A DNA stretch of 64,000 nucleotides from Azospirillum cavernae (GTDB lineage Bacteria; Pseudomonadota; Alphaproteobacteria; Azospirillales; Azospirillaceae), in the NCBI RefSeq assembly GCF_003590795.1, contig NZ_QYUL01000001.1, positions 2,311,001-2,375,000 on the forward strand, given 5' to 3'. A program made the position numbers and the translations under genes. Each line of letters starts with the position of its first letter. The stretch's first letter is position 1. This document shows, in pieces, positions 1-11,161 of this stretch. The notes under the pieces were generated by a model. That model ran no database searches. It was given only the letters and a program-made list of their open reading frames with translations, and was not told the DNA's origin.

Positions 1-868
1 CAAGCTGCGCCGACTTGCCCATCGCGCCCATGAACAGCAGCAGGCAGGCGATGGTCAGGCCGTTGAAGTCCCAGCTCAGGAAATGGAACGTCACCCCGGT
101 GATGGTCGGAGCCTTGGCGAAGATCGCGTCGAACTGGACGGAGCCGGTCAGCACGAAGATCGCGAAGATGCCGAGCGCAAAACCGAAATCGCCGACCCGG
201 TTGACCAGGAAGGCCTTGATCGCGGCGGCGTTGGCCGAGGGCTTCTCGTACCAGAAATTGATGAGCAGGTAGGACGCCAGACCGACGCCTTCCCAACCGA
301 AGAACATCTGCACGAGGTTGTCCGCCGTCACCAGCATCAGCATGGCGAAGGTGAACAGCGACAGATAGCCCATGAAGCGCGGCTTCTGCGGGTCTTCGGC
401 CATGTAGCCGACGGAGTAGACATGCACGCAGGCCGACACGGTGTTGACCACCACCAGCATAACGGCGGTGAGCTGATCGACGCGCAGCGCCCACGACACA
501 TCCAGACCGCCGCTGCGGATCCAGGTCGCCAGCTCGATGGTGCGCGGATGCCCGCCGACGGCGACGTCGAAGAACAGCAGCCAGGACAGGAACGCCGAGA
601 GCAGCACGGCGCCCGACGTGACGAACTGCGCCGCGCGGTCGCCCGATGTGGGCGGCGGCGCCACGGCGTGATGGTCGTCGTGACCATCGTCGTGCGCGTC
701 ATCATGATGCGCGTGGTCGTCATGACCATGCGCGTGGTGATCGTGACCGTGGTCATGACCATGCCCGTGACCGGCAGCCGACGGCGTGGCCTTCGGCCCG
801 CCGAACAGCGCGATCGATCCGGCGATGAGGAACGCCAGAAGCGGGAGGAATACGACAAGCACTTCCAT
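1..868 (-). CDS. nuoL: NADH-quinone oxidoreductase subunit L (5' part)
   Basis: This is the large antiporter-like membrane subunit of complex I, which forms part of the proton-pumping arm. The reading frame starts with ATG at 868 ([17 protein letters not shown]) and runs off the left edge without a stop, so about 289 residues are visible. Family-typical stretches follow: [28 protein letters not shown] and [18 protein letters not shown]. It lies 9 bp after nuoK, as last visible gene of the operon. Oddity: between the first and second membrane segments (residues 34-67) there is a His/Asp/Gly-only stretch with 16 histidines, absent from the textbook E. coli protein. Identification is certain; the role of the His stretch is unknown. 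Confidence 0.97.
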   Translation of the reverse strand, partial: MEVLVVFLPLLAFLIAGSIALFGGPKATPSAAGHGHGHDHGHDHHAHGHDDHAHHDDAHDDGHDDHHAVAPPPTSGDRAAQFVTSGAVLLSAFLSWLLFFDVAVGGHPRTIELATWIRSGGLDVSWALRVDQLTAVMLVVVNTVSACVHVYSVGYMAEDPQKPRFMGYLSLFTFAMLMLVTADNLVQMFFGWEGVGLASYLLINFWYEKPSANAAAIKAFLVNRVGDFGFALGIFAIFVLTGSVQFDAIFAKAPTITGVTFHFLSWDFNGLTIACLLLFMGAMGKSAQL

Positions 869-877
869 GGCGCCGCC

Positions 878-1186
878 TCAGCCCTTCATCATGTTGATGT
901 CTTCGACTCGGATCGAGCCACGGTTGCGGAAGTAGACCACCAGGATGGCCAAACCGATGGCCGCCTCGGCGGCGGCCACAGTCAGGATGATCATGGCGAA
1001 GATCTGACCGACCAGATCGTGCAGATGCGTGGAGAAGGCGACCAGATTGAGGTTCACCGCCAACAGCATCATTTCGATCGACATCAGGATGACGATGACG
1101 TTCTTCCGGTTCAGGAAGATCCCCAAGACACCCAGAGTGAAGACGATGGCCGAGACCGTCAGATAATGCCCGAGACCGATCTCCAT
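878..1186 (-). CDS. nuoK: NADH-quinone oxidoreductase subunit K
   Basis: A 102-residue integral membrane subunit of complex I, homologous to Mrp antiporter subunit C. Three hydrophobic helices are visible. The family pattern includes [17 protein letters not shown], which carries the conserved membrane glutamate, and [13 protein letters not shown] with a second one. Length and start ([13 protein letters not shown]) match alphaproteobacterial NuoK. It starts two bases after the nuoJ stop and is followed by nuoL, so translation is probably coupled. Confidence 0.97.
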   Translation of the reverse strand: MEIGLGHYLTVSAIVFTLGVLGIFLNRKNVIVILMSIEMMLLAVNLNLVAFSTHLHDLVGQIFAMIILTVAAAEAAIGLAILVVYFRNRGSIRVEDINMMKG

Positions 1187-1188
1187 GA

Positions 1189-1803
1189 TTACACGCCCTC
1201 CCCGGACGAAACCTTGCGGATGGCGACCACCTCGTCCCGACGACGGGCGAGTTGATCGCCAATGTTCTGCTTCCGCACACCCTCGCGATGACGCAGCGTC
1301 AGCACGATGGCGCCGATCATGGCGATCAGCAGGACGATGCCGCAGGCTTGGAACAGATAGACATACTGGGTGTACATCAACTGGCCCAAAGCCTGGGTGT
1401 TCGTCACCGACGTGATCGCCGGAGTCGGCGCGGCGGCGAGCTTTTCAACGCCCGGCGCGACGATCCAGCCGCCGACGACGGCGGCCAGTTCGGCCAGCAG
1501 GATCAAGCCGATCAAACCACCCAGCGGCAGCACCTCAAGAGCGCCCTGCCGCAGCTCGCGGAAATTGATGTCCAGCATCATCACCACGAACAGGAACAGC
1601 ACCGCGACCGCGCCGACATAGACGATGATCAGGATCATCGCGATGAATTCGGCGCCCATCAGCAGGCACAGACCCGCCGCCTGGAAAAAGGCGAGGATGA
1701 GATACAAAACGGAGTGAACGGGATTCCGCGACGAGATGACCATCACACCGGAGGCCACCAGCAGCGCGGCGAACACGTAAAAGGCGATGCCTTGCAGTAT
1801 CAT
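1189..1803 (-). CDS. nuoJ: NADH-quinone oxidoreductase subunit J
   Basis: A 204-residue membrane subunit of complex I. Five hydrophobic segments are visible. The family stretches [19 protein letters not shown] and [26 protein letters not shown] contain the conserved helix-3 region. A hydrophilic tail ([19 protein letters not shown]) is typical of the alphaproteobacterial and mitochondrial ND6-like form. It sits between nuoI and nuoK in the standard order. The start at 1803 ([15 protein letters not shown]) is the only one giving the full first helix. Confidence 0.97.
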   Translation of the reverse strand: MILQGIAFYVFAALLVASGVMVISSRNPVHSVLYLILAFFQAAGLCLLMGAEFIAMILIIVYVGAVAVLFLFVVMMLDINFRELRQGALEVLPLGGLIGLILLAELAAVVGGWIVAPGVEKLAAAPTPAITSVTNTQALGQLMYTQYVYLFQACGIVLLIAMIGAIVLTLRHREGVRKQNIGDQLARRRDEVVAIRKVSSGEGV

Positions 1804-1821
1804 CGAATTTCTCGCTTCCGC

Positions 1822-2310
1822 TTACCGGTATGGAGCCTCGGCCGCGAGGTTCTGGGCAATCTCCGCCTCCCAGCGGTCGCCGTTCGCCAGCAGCTTCTGC
1901 TTGTTGTAGAAAAGCTCTTCACGATTCTCGGTGGAGAACTCGAAGTTCGGCCCCATGACCACCGCGTCCACCGGGCAGGCCTCTTGGCAGAGACCGCAGT
2001 AGATGCATTTGGTCATGTCGATGTCGTAGCGCGTCGTCCGGCGGCTGCCGTCGTCGCGCGGTTCGGCTTCGATGGTGATGGCCAGCGCCGGGCACACCGC
2101 CTCGCAGAGTTTGCAGGCGATGCACCGCTCCTCGCCGTTCGCGTAGCGGCGCAGCACATGCTCGCCACGGAAGCGGGAGCTGATCGGCCCCTTCTCATAC
2201 GGGTAGTTCAGCGTGACCGTTGGCTTGAACATATAGCTGAAGGTCAGCGCAAGGCCGCTCACCAACTCGGTCAGGAACAGGCTGCGCGCCGCGCGGTCGA
2301 GGAACGCCAT
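1822..2310 (-). CDS. nuoI: NADH-quinone oxidoreductase subunit I (2x[4Fe-4S])
   Basis: This peripheral complex I subunit carries clusters N6a and N6b to the quinone site. Two CxxCxxCxxxCP ferredoxin motifs are visible: [12 protein letters not shown] and [13 protein letters not shown] start it at the ATG at 2310 ([16 protein letters not shown], 162 residues), because AAGGAAGGAG lies about ten bases upstream and this is the usual length. An upstream ATG at 2373 would add 21 residues ([21 protein letters not shown]) that do not resemble NuoI. It follows nuoH after an unusually long gap of about 88 bases if the short start is right, and precedes nuoJ. Confidence 0.96.
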   Translation of the reverse strand: MAFLDRAARSLFLTELVSGLALTFSYMFKPTVTLNYPYEKGPISSRFRGEHVLRRYANGEERCIACKLCEAVCPALAITIEAEPRDDGSRRTTRYDIDMTKCIYCGLCQEACPVDAVVMGPNFEFSTENREELFYNKQKLLANGDRWEAEIAQNLAAEAPYR

Positions 2311-2398
2311 GGCCTCTTCGTCTCCTTCCTTGCCGACGGGCCGCGATGGGCGCGTCGGCATCTTCAACGACATTCAGTGATGGGCTTGATCGGACGGC

Positions 2399-3409
2399 TT
2401 ACTTGGGCAGCCAGCCGAACGTCACCAGCACACCGGCGGTCAGAACGACCCAGAACAGCGAGAATGGCAGGAAAACCTTCCACCCCAACCGCATCAGTTG
2501 GTCATAGCGGTAGCGCGGCATGGTGGCGCGAACCCACACGAACGTGAACAGACACGCCGCGATCTTCAACGCGAACCAGACGATGCCCGGCACCCAGGTG
2601 AAGGGCGCGAAGGGCAAGGGCGACAGCCAACCACCCAGGAACAGGATGCTGGTCATCGCGCTCATCAGGATCATGTTGGCGTATTCGCCGAGGAAGAAGA
2701 GCGCGAAGGGGGCCGAGCTGTATTCCACCATGAAACCGGCGACCAGCTCCGACTCGCCTTCCGGCAAATCGAAGGGCGAACGGTTCGTCTCAGCCAGGGC
2801 CGAGATGAAGAACATGATGAACATCGGGAACAGCGGGATCGCGAACCAAACCTTCTCCTGCGCGTGCACGATGGCTGTCAGGTTGAGCGAGCCGACGCAG
2901 AGCAGGACGCTGATGATGATGAGGCCCATCGAGACCTCGTAGGACACCATCTGCGCCGCCGAACGCAGCGCGCCGAGGAAGGCGTAGCGCGAGTTCGACG
3001 CCCAGCCCGCCATGACGATGCCGTAGACGCCGAGCGACGAGATCGCGAAGAGGTACAAGACGCCGACGTTGATGTTCGACAGCACGACGCCGTAATCGAA
3101 CGGGATGACCGCCCAGGCGACCAGCGCCAGGAAGAAGGTTATCATCGGAGCGATGTAGAAGACGACGCGGTTGGCGCCCTCGGGCAGGATCTGCTCCTTG
3201 GCGAACAGCTTCAGGCCGTCGGCGAAGGGTTGCAGCAGACCGAAGGGACCGACCAGCGACGGCCCTTGGCGAAGCTGCATCGCGCCCATGATCTTGCGTT
3301 CGGCGTAGGTCATGAAGGCCACCGCGACCAGCAAGGGCACGGTGATCGCCAGGATCTTCAGAACCATGATGATGAGCGGCAGCAGGAAGCCGCTAAAGAA
3401 CTCAGCCAT
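2399..3409 (-). CDS. nuoH: NADH-quinone oxidoreductase subunit H
   Basis: A 336-residue membrane subunit that joins the hydrophilic and membrane arms and forms the quinone chamber. Eight hydrophobic segments are visible. Family signatures include [20 protein letters not shown] in the first loop, [20 protein letters not shown] in the acidic quinone-site loop, and [20 protein letters not shown] near the C-terminus. Its start overlaps the nuoG stop by eight bases, indicating translational coupling. Confidence 0.98.
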   Translation of the reverse strand: MAEFFSGFLLPLIIMVLKILAITVPLLVAVAFMTYAERKIMGAMQLRQGPSLVGPFGLLQPFADGLKLFAKEQILPEGANRVVFYIAPMITFFLALVAWAVIPFDYGVVLSNINVGVLYLFAISSLGVYGIVMAGWASNSRYAFLGALRSAAQMVSYEVSMGLIIISVLLCVGSLNLTAIVHAQEKVWFAIPLFPMFIMFFISALAETNRSPFDLPEGESELVAGFMVEYSSAPFALFFLGEYANMILMSAMTSILFLGGWLSPLPFAPFTWVPGIVWFALKIAACLFTFVWVRATMPRYRYDQLMRLGWKVFLPFSLFWVVLTAGVLVTFGWLPK

Positions 3410-5465
3410 GGGTGCCAGTCCTCTCCTGAGCCGGGCCGACCAGCGCTTCCACGCAGTTGGCCATCGTCACCGACGCCCGGCTGATCGGGTCGGTCATGTA
3501 GAAGTTGGTGATCGGCGACACGAAGGGCGCCGAGTCAACCGGCCCTTGCGCGCCGAACGGCGACCAGGTCGCGGGCGTCATCTGGCCGACCGCCGCGAAG
3601 ATCGGGTTCGCCGCGATCAGACGCTGGCGCAGTTGCGTCTGCGTGTCGAAGGGCAACGTGGCGCCCAGCGCTTCCGACAGGGCGCGCAGGATCTTCCAAT
3701 CCTCGCGCGCTTCGCCGGGCGGGAAGGCCGCCAGACGGGCGAGCTGCGGACGGCCTTCAGTGTTGACGTAGACCGCGTTCTTTTCGGTGTAGGCGGCGCC
3801 CGGCAGGATCACGTCGGCGCGGTGCGCCCCGGCGTCGCCATGGTGCCCCTGATAGACCACGAAGGCCTTGCCCAGCTTGGCCGTGTCAATCTCGTCGGCG
3901 CCCAGCAGATAGACGACGTCAATCTCGCCCTTGCTCGCCCCGTCGAGGATGCCGTGCAGGTCGCGACCGCCCGGACCCGGCAGGAAGCCGGTCTCGATGC
4001 CGCCCACGCGCCCAGCGGCGGTGTGCAGCACGTTGAAGCCGCTCCAATCGTCGCGGAACATGCCATAGACTTCGCCGGTGATGCGGGCGGCGGCCTGAAC
4101 GGCCAGTCCATCGGCGCGTTGGAACGCGCCCATGCCGACGATCATCAGCGGGTTCTTGGCGTTGCGCAGCGTCTCGGAGAAGGGGTGCGAGCCGTCGGTG
4201 AGCTGCTGGAGCGTCTCCGGCCCCGTCCCGATATGGGCGTAGGGATAGGTCAGATCCTTTTGCTCGCCGATCAACGCGATCTTGACCTGACCGGCCAGAT
4301 AGCGCTTGCGGATGCGAGCGTTGACCAGCGTGCCTTCCCAGCGCGGGTTGGTGCCGACCAGCAGGATGACGTCCGCCTTTTCGATCCCGGCGATGCCGGA
4401 ATTGAACAGATAGCCCGCGCGCACCGAGGTGTCGAAACGCGCGCCGTCCTGGCGGCAATCCAGGTTGGTCGATCCCAGACGGCCCATCAGCTCCTTCAGA
4501 GCGAATTGGGCCTCCACGTCGGCCAGATCGCCGGAGATCGCGGCGACGCGGTTGCCCGCCACGCCCTTGACCTTGTCGGCGATGGCGGCGAAGGCGTCGG
4601 CCCAGCTCACCGCGACCAGCTTGCCGTTCTTGCGCACATAGGGACGGTCGAGGCGCTGGCGCTTCAGCCCGTCATAGGCGTAGCGGCTCTTGTCGCTCAG
4701 CCATTCCTCGTTGATGTCGTCGTTGACGCGCGGGAGTACGCGCATCACCTCGGCCCCGCGCGAGTCGACGCGGATGTTCGAGCCGACGGCGTCGAGCACA
4801 TCGATGGTCTCGGTCTTGCGCAGCTCCCAGGGCCGCGCCGTGAAGGCGTAGGGCTTGTGGGTCAGCGCGCCGACCGGACAGACGTCGGCGAGGTTGCCCG
4901 ACAATTCCGACCCGATGGCCTTTTCAACGAAGGTGGTGATCTCCATATGCTCGCCACGGTACACGGCGCCCACGTCGGGGACGCCGGCCACTTCGTTGAT
5001 GAAGCGGACGCAGCGGGTGCAATGGATGCAACGGGTCATGATGGTCTTGATGACCGGACCCATATATTTGTCTTGGACCGCGCGCTTGTTTTCCAGGTAG
5101 CGGCCCCGGTCGAAGCCATAGGCCATGGCCTGGTCCTGCAAATCGCACTCGCCGCCCTGATCGCAGATCGGGCAATCCAGCGGGTGGTTGATGAGCAGGA
5201 ACTCCATGACGCCCTTGCGGGCCTTCAGCACGGTTTCGCTGTTGGTCTTGACGACCATTCCGTCGCCGCAGGGCATGGCGCAGGACGCGACCGGCTTGGG
5301 CGCGCGCTCCATCTCCACCAGACACATGCGGCAGTTGGCCGGCACGCTGAGGCGTTCGTGGTAGCAGAAGCGCGGAATCTCGATCCCAAGCTGTTCGCAA
5401 GCCTGGAGGATGGAGGTGCCCGGCTCGACCTCGATCTCGATCCCGTCGATGGTAAGTTTCGGCAT
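3402..5465 (-). CDS. nuoG: NADH-quinone oxidoreductase subunit G
   Basis: A 687-residue iron-sulfur subunit of the NADH-dehydrogenase arm. The N-terminus holds a 2Fe-2S ferredoxin domain (C at [16 protein letters not shown]), the His-Cys3 cluster region ([18 protein letters not shown]), and a 4Fe-4S site ([13 protein letters not shown] with C-PVGAL later). A molybdopterin-oxidoreductase-like C-terminal half follows, as in the short mitochondrial/alphaproteobacterial form. The start ATG at 5465 has AAGGAG upstream. It lies between nuoF (15-bp gap) and nuoH (8-bp overlap). Confidence 0.98.
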   Translation of the reverse strand: MPKLTIDGIEIEVEPGTSILQACEQLGIEIPRFCYHERLSVPANCRMCLVEMERAPKPVASCAMPCGDGMVVKTNSETVLKARKGVMEFLLINHPLDCPICDQGGECDLQDQAMAYGFDRGRYLENKRAVQDKYMGPVIKTIMTRCIHCTRCVRFINEVAGVPDVGAVYRGEHMEITTFVEKAIGSELSGNLADVCPVGALTHKPYAFTARPWELRKTETIDVLDAVGSNIRVDSRGAEVMRVLPRVNDDINEEWLSDKSRYAYDGLKRQRLDRPYVRKNGKLVAVSWADAFAAIADKVKGVAGNRVAAISGDLADVEAQFALKELMGRLGSTNLDCRQDGARFDTSVRAGYLFNSGIAGIEKADVILLVGTNPRWEGTLVNARIRKRYLAGQVKIALIGEQKDLTYPYAHIGTGPETLQQLTDGSHPFSETLRNAKNPLMIVGMGAFQRADGLAVQAAARITGEVYGMFRDDWSGFNVLHTAAGRVGGIETGFLPGPGGRDLHGILDGASKGEIDVVYLLGADEIDTAKLGKAFVVYQGHHGDAGAHRADVILPGAAYTEKNAVYVNTEGRPQLARLAAFPPGEAREDWKILRALSEALGATLPFDTQTQLRQRLIAANPIFAAVGQMTPATWSPFGAQGPVDSAPFVSPITNFYMTDPISRASVTMANCVEALVGPAQERTGTHG

Positions 5466-5480
5466 GGGAACGGGAACTCC

Positions 5481-6770
5481 TTACTCAGCCGCCAGCGGCG
5501 CAGCGTTGCGGTAGGCCTGGATGCGCCGCTCGACTTCCGGGCGGAAGTGGCGGAACAGGCCCTGGATCGGCCACGCGGCGGCGTCGCCCAGCGCGCAGAT
5601 GGTGTGACCTTCGACCTGCTTGGTGACTTGCAGCAGCAGGTCGATTTCCTCCATCCGGGCGTTGCCCGTCACCATCCGCTGCATGACGCGGCTCATCCAG
5701 CCGGTGCCTTCGCGGCACGGCGTGCATTGGCCGCAGGATTCATGCGCGTAGAAGCTCGACAGCCGGGCGATGGCCTTCACGATGTCGGTCGACTTGTCCA
5801 TGACGATGACCGCCGCCGTGCCGAGGCCGGAGCGGACGTCGCGCAGCGAGTCGAAATCCATCAGAACGGTGTCGCAGATCTCTTTGGTCAGCACCGGAAC
5901 CGAGGAGCCGCCGGGGATGATCGCCAGCAGATTGTCCCAACCGCCGCGCACGCCGCCAGCGTGACGCTCGATCAGCTCCTTCAGCGGGATGCCCATCTCT
6001 TCTTCGACGTTGCACGGCTTGTTGACGTGCCCGGAGATGCAGAAGAGCTTGGTGCCGGTGTTCTTCGGACGGCCAAGACCGGCGAACCAACCGGCGCCGC
6101 GCCGCAGAATGGTCGGAACCACCGCGATCGATTCGACGTTGTTCACCGTGGTCGGGCAGGAATAGAGACCGGCCTGGGCGGGGAACGGCGGCTTGTTGCG
6201 CGGCTGGCCTTTCTTGCCCTCGATGGACTCGATGAGCGCGGTTTCCTCGCCGCAGATGTAGGCGCCGGCGCCCCGGTGGATGAAGACGTCGTAGCTGTAG
6301 CCGGTGCCGCAGGCGTTCTTGCCGATCAACCCCGCCGCATACGCCTCGTCAATCGCGCGCTGGACGTTGGAGCTTTCGTTGTAGAACTCGCCACGGATGT
6401 AGATGTAGCAGGCGCTGGCCCCAATGGCGAAACCGGCGATCAGGCAGCCTTCGATCAGCTTGTGCGGATCGTGGCGCAGAATGTCGCGGTCCTTGCAGGT
6501 GCCAGGCTCGCCCTCGTCGGCGTTGATGACGAGATAGACGGGCTTGTCGGTCACGTTCTTCGGCATGAAGGACCACTTCATGCCGGTCGAGAAACCGGCG
6601 CCGCCGCGTCCGCGCAGGCCCGATTCCTTGACGTTGTCGATGATCCACTCGCGCCCATTCTGGAGAATGGCCGCCGTGTTGTCCCAGTCACCACGCTTGC
6701 GGGCCGCCTCAAGACCGAAGTCCTGGAAGCCGTAGAGGTTGGTGAAGATGCGGTCCTCGTCGCGAAGCAT
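5481..6770 (-). CDS. nuoF: NADH-quinone oxidoreductase subunit F (NADH/FMN binding)
   Basis: A 429-residue subunit that oxidises NADH, binds FMN and holds the N3 [4Fe-4S] cluster. Visible signatures are the glycine-rich nucleotide loop [16 protein letters not shown], the FMN region [14 protein letters not shown], a second Gly-rich stretch [16 protein letters not shown], and the cluster motif [12 protein letters not shown] near the C-terminus. ATG at 6770 is preceded by GGGGAGA. It lies between nuoE and nuoG in the standard order. Confidence 0.98.
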   Translation of the reverse strand: MLRDEDRIFTNLYGFQDFGLEAARKRGDWDNTAAILQNGREWIIDNVKESGLRGRGGAGFSTGMKWSFMPKNVTDKPVYLVINADEGEPGTCKDRDILRHDPHKLIEGCLIAGFAIGASACYIYIRGEFYNESSNVQRAIDEAYAAGLIGKNACGTGYSYDVFIHRGAGAYICGEETALIESIEGKKGQPRNKPPFPAQAGLYSCPTTVNNVESIAVVPTILRRGAGWFAGLGRPKNTGTKLFCISGHVNKPCNVEEEMGIPLKELIERHAGGVRGGWDNLLAIIPGGSSVPVLTKEICDTVLMDFDSLRDVRSGLGTAAVIVMDKSTDIVKAIARLSSFYAHESCGQCTPCREGTGWMSRVMQRMVTGNARMEEIDLLLQVTKQVEGHTICALGDAAAWPIQGLFRHFRPEVERRIQAYRNAAPLAAE

Positions 6771-6784
6771 CGCGGTCTCCCCCC

Positions 6785-7405
6785 TCAGTCGTCAGCTTGC
6801 GTGGTGAAGGCCGCCAGGGTGGTCGGACCGCCGAGCGGCTCCGACGATTGGCGACCGATCTGCGACCCGGCCTTGGGCTTTTCACCGCGCTTGATCGCCT
6901 CGATCAACCCGTCGATGTGCTCCGGCGCGACGTCTTCGTAATAGTCGTCGCCGATCTGGACAACCGGCGCGTTGACGCAGGCGCCCGAGCATTCGACCTC
7001 GCCCAGCGTGAACTGGCCGTCCGCCGTGGTCTCGCCCAGCCCGACGCCCAGCTTCTTCTTGCAGGCGTGGACGATGTCGTCCGAACCGCGCAGCCAGCAG
7101 GGGGTCGTGGTGCAGACCTGGATGTGGTGCTTGCCGACCGGATTCTTGTTGTACATCGTGTAGAAGGTCGCCACCTCATACACGCGGATGCGCGGCATCC
7201 CCAGCAGGTCGGCCACAGCGTCCATGGCGACGCGGGGCAACCAGCCGCCATTTTGGCGTTGGGCGACGTCCAGCAGCGGCATGCAGGCGCTGGCCTGCTT
7301 GCCTTCCGGGTATTTGGCGATGATTCGCTTGGCCAGTTCCAGGTTTTCCTGGGTGAAGGCGAAGCTCGTCGGCTCGTGGCCGTGATCGGAAGCGGGCGCG
7401 CTCAT
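6785..7405 (-). CDS. nuoE: NADH-quinone oxidoreductase subunit E (2Fe-2S)
   Basis: A 206-residue thioredoxin-fold subunit that binds cluster N1a. The four ligands are visible as [10 protein letters not shown] (two Cys) and [10 protein letters not shown] (two Cys). It is longer than E. coli NuoE through a C-terminal tail ([18 protein letters not shown]) shared with the alphaproteobacterial/mitochondrial 24-kDa form. Its ATG overlaps the nuoD stop in an ATGA arrangement, so translation is coupled. Confidence 0.97.
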   Translation of the reverse strand: MSAPASDHGHEPTSFAFTQENLELAKRIIAKYPEGKQASACMPLLDVAQRQNGGWLPRVAMDAVADLLGMPRIRVYEVATFYTMYNKNPVGKHHIQVCTTTPCWLRGSDDIVHACKKKLGVGLGETTADGQFTLGEVECSGACVNAPVVQIGDDYYEDVAPEHIDGLIEAIKRGEKPKAGSQIGRQSSEPLGGPTTLAAFTTQADD

Positions 7406-8646
7406 CGATCGATCTCTCCGAAAACGATGTCCATGGACGCGATGTTGGCGACGGCGTCGGCCAGCATGTGACCCTTGGACATGAAGTCCAGGCCCTGAAG
7501 ATGGGCGAATCCCGGCGCGCGGATCTTGCAGCGGTAGGGTTTGTTCGTGCCGTCGGACACCAGATACACGCCGAACTCGCCCTTGGGCGCTTCGATGGCG
7601 GTGTAGGTCTCGCCCGCCGGAACGTGGAAGCCTTCGGTGAAGAGCTTGAAGTGATGGATCAACGCTTCCATCGACCGCTTCATCTCGCCGCGCGGCGGTG
7701 GCGACACCTTGCGGTCCTCAATCTTGTAAGGACCGTCCGGCATCTCCTTGCAGCACTGGCGGATGATGCGCAGCGACTGGCGCATCTCTTCCATGCGCAC
7801 CAGATAGCGCGCCCAGCAATCGCCCGTCAGCCCGACCGGAATGTCGAAGTCCATGCGGTCATAGACCTCATAGGGCTGCGACTTGCGCAGATCCCAGGCC
7901 ACGCCGGAGCCGCGCAGCATCGGGCCGGTGAAGGCCCAATCAAGCGCCTGCTCCTTGGTGACGATGCCGATGTCGACGGTGCGCTGCTTGAAGATGCGGT
8001 TGTCGGTCAACAGATTGTCGACGTCTTCCATGAATTTCGGGAAATTCTCGGTGAACGCCCAAATATCCTCAAGCAGGCCATCCGGCAGGTCCCAGGCGAC
8101 GCCGCCCGGACGGAAGTAATTGGCGTGCAGACGCGCGCCCGACACCCGCTCGTAAAACTCCATCAGCAGCTCGCGCTGCTCGAAACCCCACAGCGGCGGG
8201 GTGATGGCGCCGACGTCGATGGCGCCCATCGTGACCGCAAGAATGTGGTTCAGGATGCGGGTGATTTCGGAGAACAGCACGCGGATGTATTGCGCGCGCA
8301 GCGGCAGCTTGATCTGCAACAGATTCTCGATGCCGAGCACGAAGGCGTGCTCCATGCACATCGGGCTGACGTAATCGAGGCGGTCGAAATAGGGCGTCGC
8401 CTGGATGTAGGTCTTGTATTCGATCAGCTTTTCGGTGCCACGGTGCAGCAGGCCGATGTGCGGGTCGCAGCGCTCGACCACCTCGCCGTTCAGCTCCATC
8501 ACCAGACGGAGCACGCCGTGGGCCGCCGGGTGCTGCGGCCCGAAATTCATCGTGTAGGGCTTGATCTGCGTCTTGGCGGCCGGGCCGCCAGGGCCAGCCA
8601 CGACGACGCCGGTCGCCGTTTCGCTCGTCACGGTCGTCATGCTCAC
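7402..8646 (-). CDS. nuoD: NADH-quinone oxidoreductase subunit D
   Basis: The 49-kDa subunit homologue that lines the quinone pocket. Family stretches are [39 protein letters not shown], and the C-terminal [14 protein letters not shown]. The 414-residue frame begins with GTG at 8646, whose GTGA overlaps the nuoC stop. An ATG two codons later (8640) is equally possible, but GGGAG is better placed for the GTG. It is a separate gene here, not the NuoCD fusion of enterobacteria. Confidence 0.97.
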   Translation of the reverse strand: MSMTTVTSETATGVVVAGPGGPAAKTQIKPYTMNFGPQHPAAHGVLRLVMELNGEVVERCDPHIGLLHRGTEKLIEYKTYIQATPYFDRLDYVSPMCMEHAFVLGIENLLQIKLPLRAQYIRVLFSEITRILNHILAVTMGAIDVGAITPPLWGFEQRELLMEFYERVSGARLHANYFRPGGVAWDLPDGLLEDIWAFTENFPKFMEDVDNLLTDNRIFKQRTVDIGIVTKEQALDWAFTGPMLRGSGVAWDLRKSQPYEVYDRMDFDIPVGLTGDCWARYLVRMEEMRQSLRIIRQCCKEMPDGPYKIEDRKVSPPPRGEMKRSMEALIHHFKLFTEGFHVPAGETYTAIEAPKGEFGVYLVSDGTNKPYRCKIRAPGFAHLQGLDFMSKGHMLADAVANIASMDIVFGEIDR

Positions 8647-9272
8647 GGCTTCTTGCTCCCGTCCTGGAGGGCGGCTTTCTCGTCACCGGGCAGCATGACG
8701 TTGGTCATGCCTTCCCACGGGCTGAGGAAGTCGAAGCTGCGGAAATCCTGCGTCAGCCGCACCGGCTCGTAAACCACGCGCTTCTGGTCTTCGTCGTAGC
8801 GAACCTCGACGTAGCCGGTCAGCGGGAAGTCCTTGCGGAACGGATGCCCCTCGAACCCGTAATCGGTGAGGATGCGGCGCAGGTCCGGGTGGTTGTCGAA
8901 GAAAACGCCGAACATGTCCCAGGTCTCGCGCTCGAACCAGTTGGCCGCGCTGTAGATGGACACCGCCGACGGGACGGGCGTGTCCTCGTCGGTGGTCAAC
9001 TTCACGCGCATGCGCCGGTTGTGCTTGTAGCTGAGGAGTTGATAGACCACCTCGAACCGCTCGACGCGATCCGGGTAATCCACCGCTGTGACGTCGGTCA
9101 ACTGCTCGAACGAGCAGGCCGGATCGTCGCGCAACGCGGTCAGCACAGCGAGGATGGCGGCCCGCTTGACCGTCACCATCAGCTCGCCGAGCTTCACCTC
9201 AACCGTCAGGACATCGTCGCCGCATTTGGCGGCGATGACGTCCCCGAGTTCCTTCAACGCCTGTTCGGACAT
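8643..9272 (-). CDS. nuoC: NADH-quinone oxidoreductase subunit C
   Basis: A 209-residue 30-kDa-type subunit of the peripheral arm. The signature stretch [21 protein letters not shown] is followed by [20 protein letters not shown], both conserved across NuoC/NDUFS3 proteins. The reading frame starts with ATG at 9272 ([18 protein letters not shown]), 27 bp after nuoB. It shares four bases with nuoD. Confidence 0.97.
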   Translation of the reverse strand: MSEQALKELGDVIAAKCGDDVLTVEVKLGELMVTVKRAAILAVLTALRDDPACSFEQLTDVTAVDYPDRVERFEVVYQLLSYKHNRRMRVKLTTDEDTPVPSAVSIYSAANWFERETWDMFGVFFDNHPDLRRILTDYGFEGHPFRKDFPLTGYVEVRYDEDQKRVVYEPVRLTQDFRSFDFLSPWEGMTNVMLPGDEKAALQDGSKKP

Positions 9273-9299
9273 GGGCCGTACCCTGCCTTCTGACTGGTC

Positions 9300-9845
9300 T
9301 TAGCGAGCGATGCGGTTGCCGCGCCGGATCTTTTTCTGAAGCTGGAGGATGCCATAGACCAGGGCTTCCGCCGTCGGCGGGCAACCCGGAACATAGATGT
9401 CCACCGGCACGATCCGGTCGCAGCCGCGCACCACCGCGTAAGAGTAATGGTAGTAGCCGCCGCCGTTGGCGCAGGATCCCATCGAGATGACCCAGCGCGG
9501 TTCCGGCATCTGGTCATAGACCTTGCGCAGCGCGGGGGCCATCTTGTTGGTCAGCGTGCCGGCGACGATCATGCAATCGGACTGGCGCGGGCTGGGACGC
9601 GGAATCACGCCGAAGCGGTCCAGATCATACCGGCTCATGTAGGCGTGGATCATCTCCACCGCGCAGCAGGCCAGACCGAAGGTCATCGGCCACAGCGAGC
9701 CGGTGCGCGCCCAGGCCAACACATCCTCGTACTTGGCCAGCACATAACCCTTGTCCTGGATCTCGTCGGAGACGGCGCGGATGTACGCGTCCTGTTCCGG
9801 TCCGGGCGGAATTGGCGCCAGCGGCTTGGCGACCTCTACTCCCAT
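9300..9845 (-). CDS. nuoB: NADH-quinone oxidoreductase subunit B (cluster N2)
   Basis: This subunit holds cluster N2, the electron donor to quinone. The tandem-Cys motif [12 protein letters not shown] and the later [20 protein letters not shown] and [12 protein letters not shown] ligands are all visible. I place the start at ATG 9845 ([18 protein letters not shown], 181 residues), within the last codons of nuoA (10-bp overlap). The open frame continues upstream to 10064, but that part is only the shifted nuoA sequence. Confidence 0.97.
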   Translation of the reverse strand: MGVEVAKPLAPIPPGPEQDAYIRAVSDEIQDKGYVLAKYEDVLAWARTGSLWPMTFGLACCAVEMIHAYMSRYDLDRFGVIPRPSPRQSDCMIVAGTLTNKMAPALRKVYDQMPEPRWVISMGSCANGGGYYHYSYAVVRGCDRIVPVDIYVPGCPPTAEALVYGILQLQKKIRRGNRIAR

Positions 9846-10204
9846 TCCAGCGCTCCTTTTTTCCACTCGTAAATGAAGCCGATGGTCAGGATGCCCAGGA
9901 ACAGCATCATCGACCAGAAGCCGAACAGCCCGATGTCGCCCAGCGCGATGGCCCAGGGGAACAGGAAGGCGACTTCCAGATCGAAAATGATGAACAGGAT
10001 CGAGACCAGATAGAATCGAACATCGAACTTGGTGCGGGCGTCCTCGAACGGCTCGAAACCGCATTCGTAGGGGGAGACCTTTTCGGCGTCCGGGTTCTTC
10101 GGGCTGATGATGTAGGACGCGCCCACCATCACCACGGCCAGCGCGATACCGATCAGCAGAAACACCAGGATCGGAAGATACTCAATGATCAGCGGAGTCG
10201 ACAC
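9836..10204 (-). CDS. nuoA: NADH-quinone oxidoreductase subunit A
   Basis: A three-helix membrane subunit and first gene of the operon. The family stretch [20 protein letters not shown] (the conserved Cys loop) and [15 protein letters not shown] are visible. I choose the GTG start at 10204 ([15 protein letters not shown], 122 residues). GGGAGG lies eight bases upstream and this matches the normal length. An upstream in-frame start would add 14 residues with no family resemblance. Confidence 0.96.
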   Translation of the reverse strand: MSTPLIIEYLPILVFLLIGIALAVVMVGASYIISPKNPDAEKVSPYECGFEPFEDARTKFDVRFYLVSILFIIFDLEVAFLFPWAIALGDIGLFGFWSMMLFLGILTIGFIYEWKKGALEWE

Positions 10205-10445
10205 CGCGTTCCTCCCATAAGCCCACAGCCACGGACGCCGTTCCAACCGCTTGATCGGTGGACGCGCGCGACGCGGCAGGAATGCCTTGGATTAGCCCAT
10301 CAGACGGGCCGGAATATATGCCGAGAGTGAGAGCAAGGAAAGGGCTTTGAACGCTTCCCACAACGCAAAAGGGGCTGCTTGATTGCAGAATTACCCTTGG
10401 TAATACCACGCTTTACGCGCCGTTGAGGGAGAAAGAACGCAAATG
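10205..10445. other. Leader region of the nuo operon, no gene
   Basis: No gene is visible. Being upstream of nuoA it must hold the complex I promoter. On the minus strand TATATT (10313-10318) could be a -10 box, but no convincing -35 hexamer lies 16-18 bases before it. I therefore do not mark a promoter here. Confidence 0.5.
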
Positions 10446-10475
10446 CAAAAAGGCCCGCGAAACGCGGACCCTTTG
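10446..10475 (-). terminator. Rho-independent terminator of tRNA-Asp
   Basis: On the minus strand a GC-rich stem with a TTT loop (GTCCGCG TTT CGCGGGC, flanked by AAAGG and CCTTT) runs into TTTTTGC. It begins about 40 bases beyond the 3' end of the tRNA-Asp gene and upstream of nuoA. It fits intrinsic termination of the tRNA transcript. Confidence 0.7.
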
Positions 10476-10516
10476 AAAATTATTCGCAAGAGACTTTTAA
10501 ATTTCAAAAGAGAGAA

Positions 10517-10593
<77 letters not shown>

Positions 10594-10677
10594 GCTGAGC
10601 GACTGTGGAATTCGGCTAACGCCTTGAGGCGCCTTCCGTTTTCCGAGGGCTTCGTGGCCCCGTCGTTCGGTGGGCGG

Positions 10678-10706
10678 TTTTTAGACGCCAACCCTTCCCC
10701 TGTCAA
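10678..10706 (-). promoter_or_regulatory. Sigma-70 promoter of tRNA-Asp
   Basis: On the minus strand a perfect TTGACA (10701-10706) is followed after exactly 17 bases by TAAAAA (10678-10683). The tRNA 5' end is about 85 bases downstream. The consensus -35 and ideal spacing make it the obvious promoter of the tRNA gene. Confidence 0.7.
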
Positions 10707-10773
10707 TCACAAATTTGAAAAAATTTTAGACCCTTGTTTTTGCTCATCCTGCGGCAATCGGGCGCAAGGCCGT

Positions 10774-11001
10774 TCAAGACAGGCTGTGTTCGGCCCGGCG
10801 CAATTCGTCCAGCTTCTCGAACGCTTGGATCATGCCTTCGGACAGATCGCGATGGTCCACGGCGTCCGGGCCGCCGAATCGCGTCAAGGCGTCTTCCAGC
10901 GCGCGCGCCAAATGCTCGGCCACGTCCAGATGCCGTTGCTCCACCGCCAAATCCAGCGCGGCCAGGATGCGGTCTCCCAAGCGGCGTTCGTTCAAGGTCA
11001 T
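10774..11001 (-). CDS. Conserved-looking small acidic protein, unknown function
   Basis: A 75-residue protein (MTLNERRLGDRILAALDLAV) with a mostly helical, charged composition and no membrane segment or signal. I prefer the ATG at 11001, with GGGGGA upstream, over the in-frame codon at 11037. It lies alone between the tRNA-Asp promoter and a divergent small exported protein. I do not recognise a domain. The regular amphipathic pattern (ALDLAVEQRHLDVAEHLARA) and the start context make it a likely real gene. Confidence 0.6.
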   Translation of the reverse strand: MTLNERRLGDRILAALDLAVEQRHLDVAEHLARALEDALTRFGGPDAVDHRDLSEGMIQAFEKLDELRRAEHSLS

Positions 11002-11161
11002 GATCGTTTCCCCCAATCCCGGTTGTTTCGGCGTCACCGAAGACTATCAGAATCAGCTGTGGCGCGCCGGGGATTTGTGAATCGTGACGCGGCTTAACCG
11101 GCCTTGATCGAGCGCCGTCGGGGGGCTTTCGACCACATCCGGCGCGTGCCATACTGTGGGC

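Noticed and set aside
2311..2373. Longer nuoI start
   Set aside because: The extra 21 residues are unlike NuoI, while AAGGAAGGAG stands just before the ATG at 2310.
3312..6941. A 1209-residue open frame on the plus strand across nuoG/nuoF
   Set aside because: It is the antisense shadow of nuoG, nuoF and nuoE; its translation is Arg/Asp/His/Gln-rich without any family pattern, a known effect of high GC third positions.
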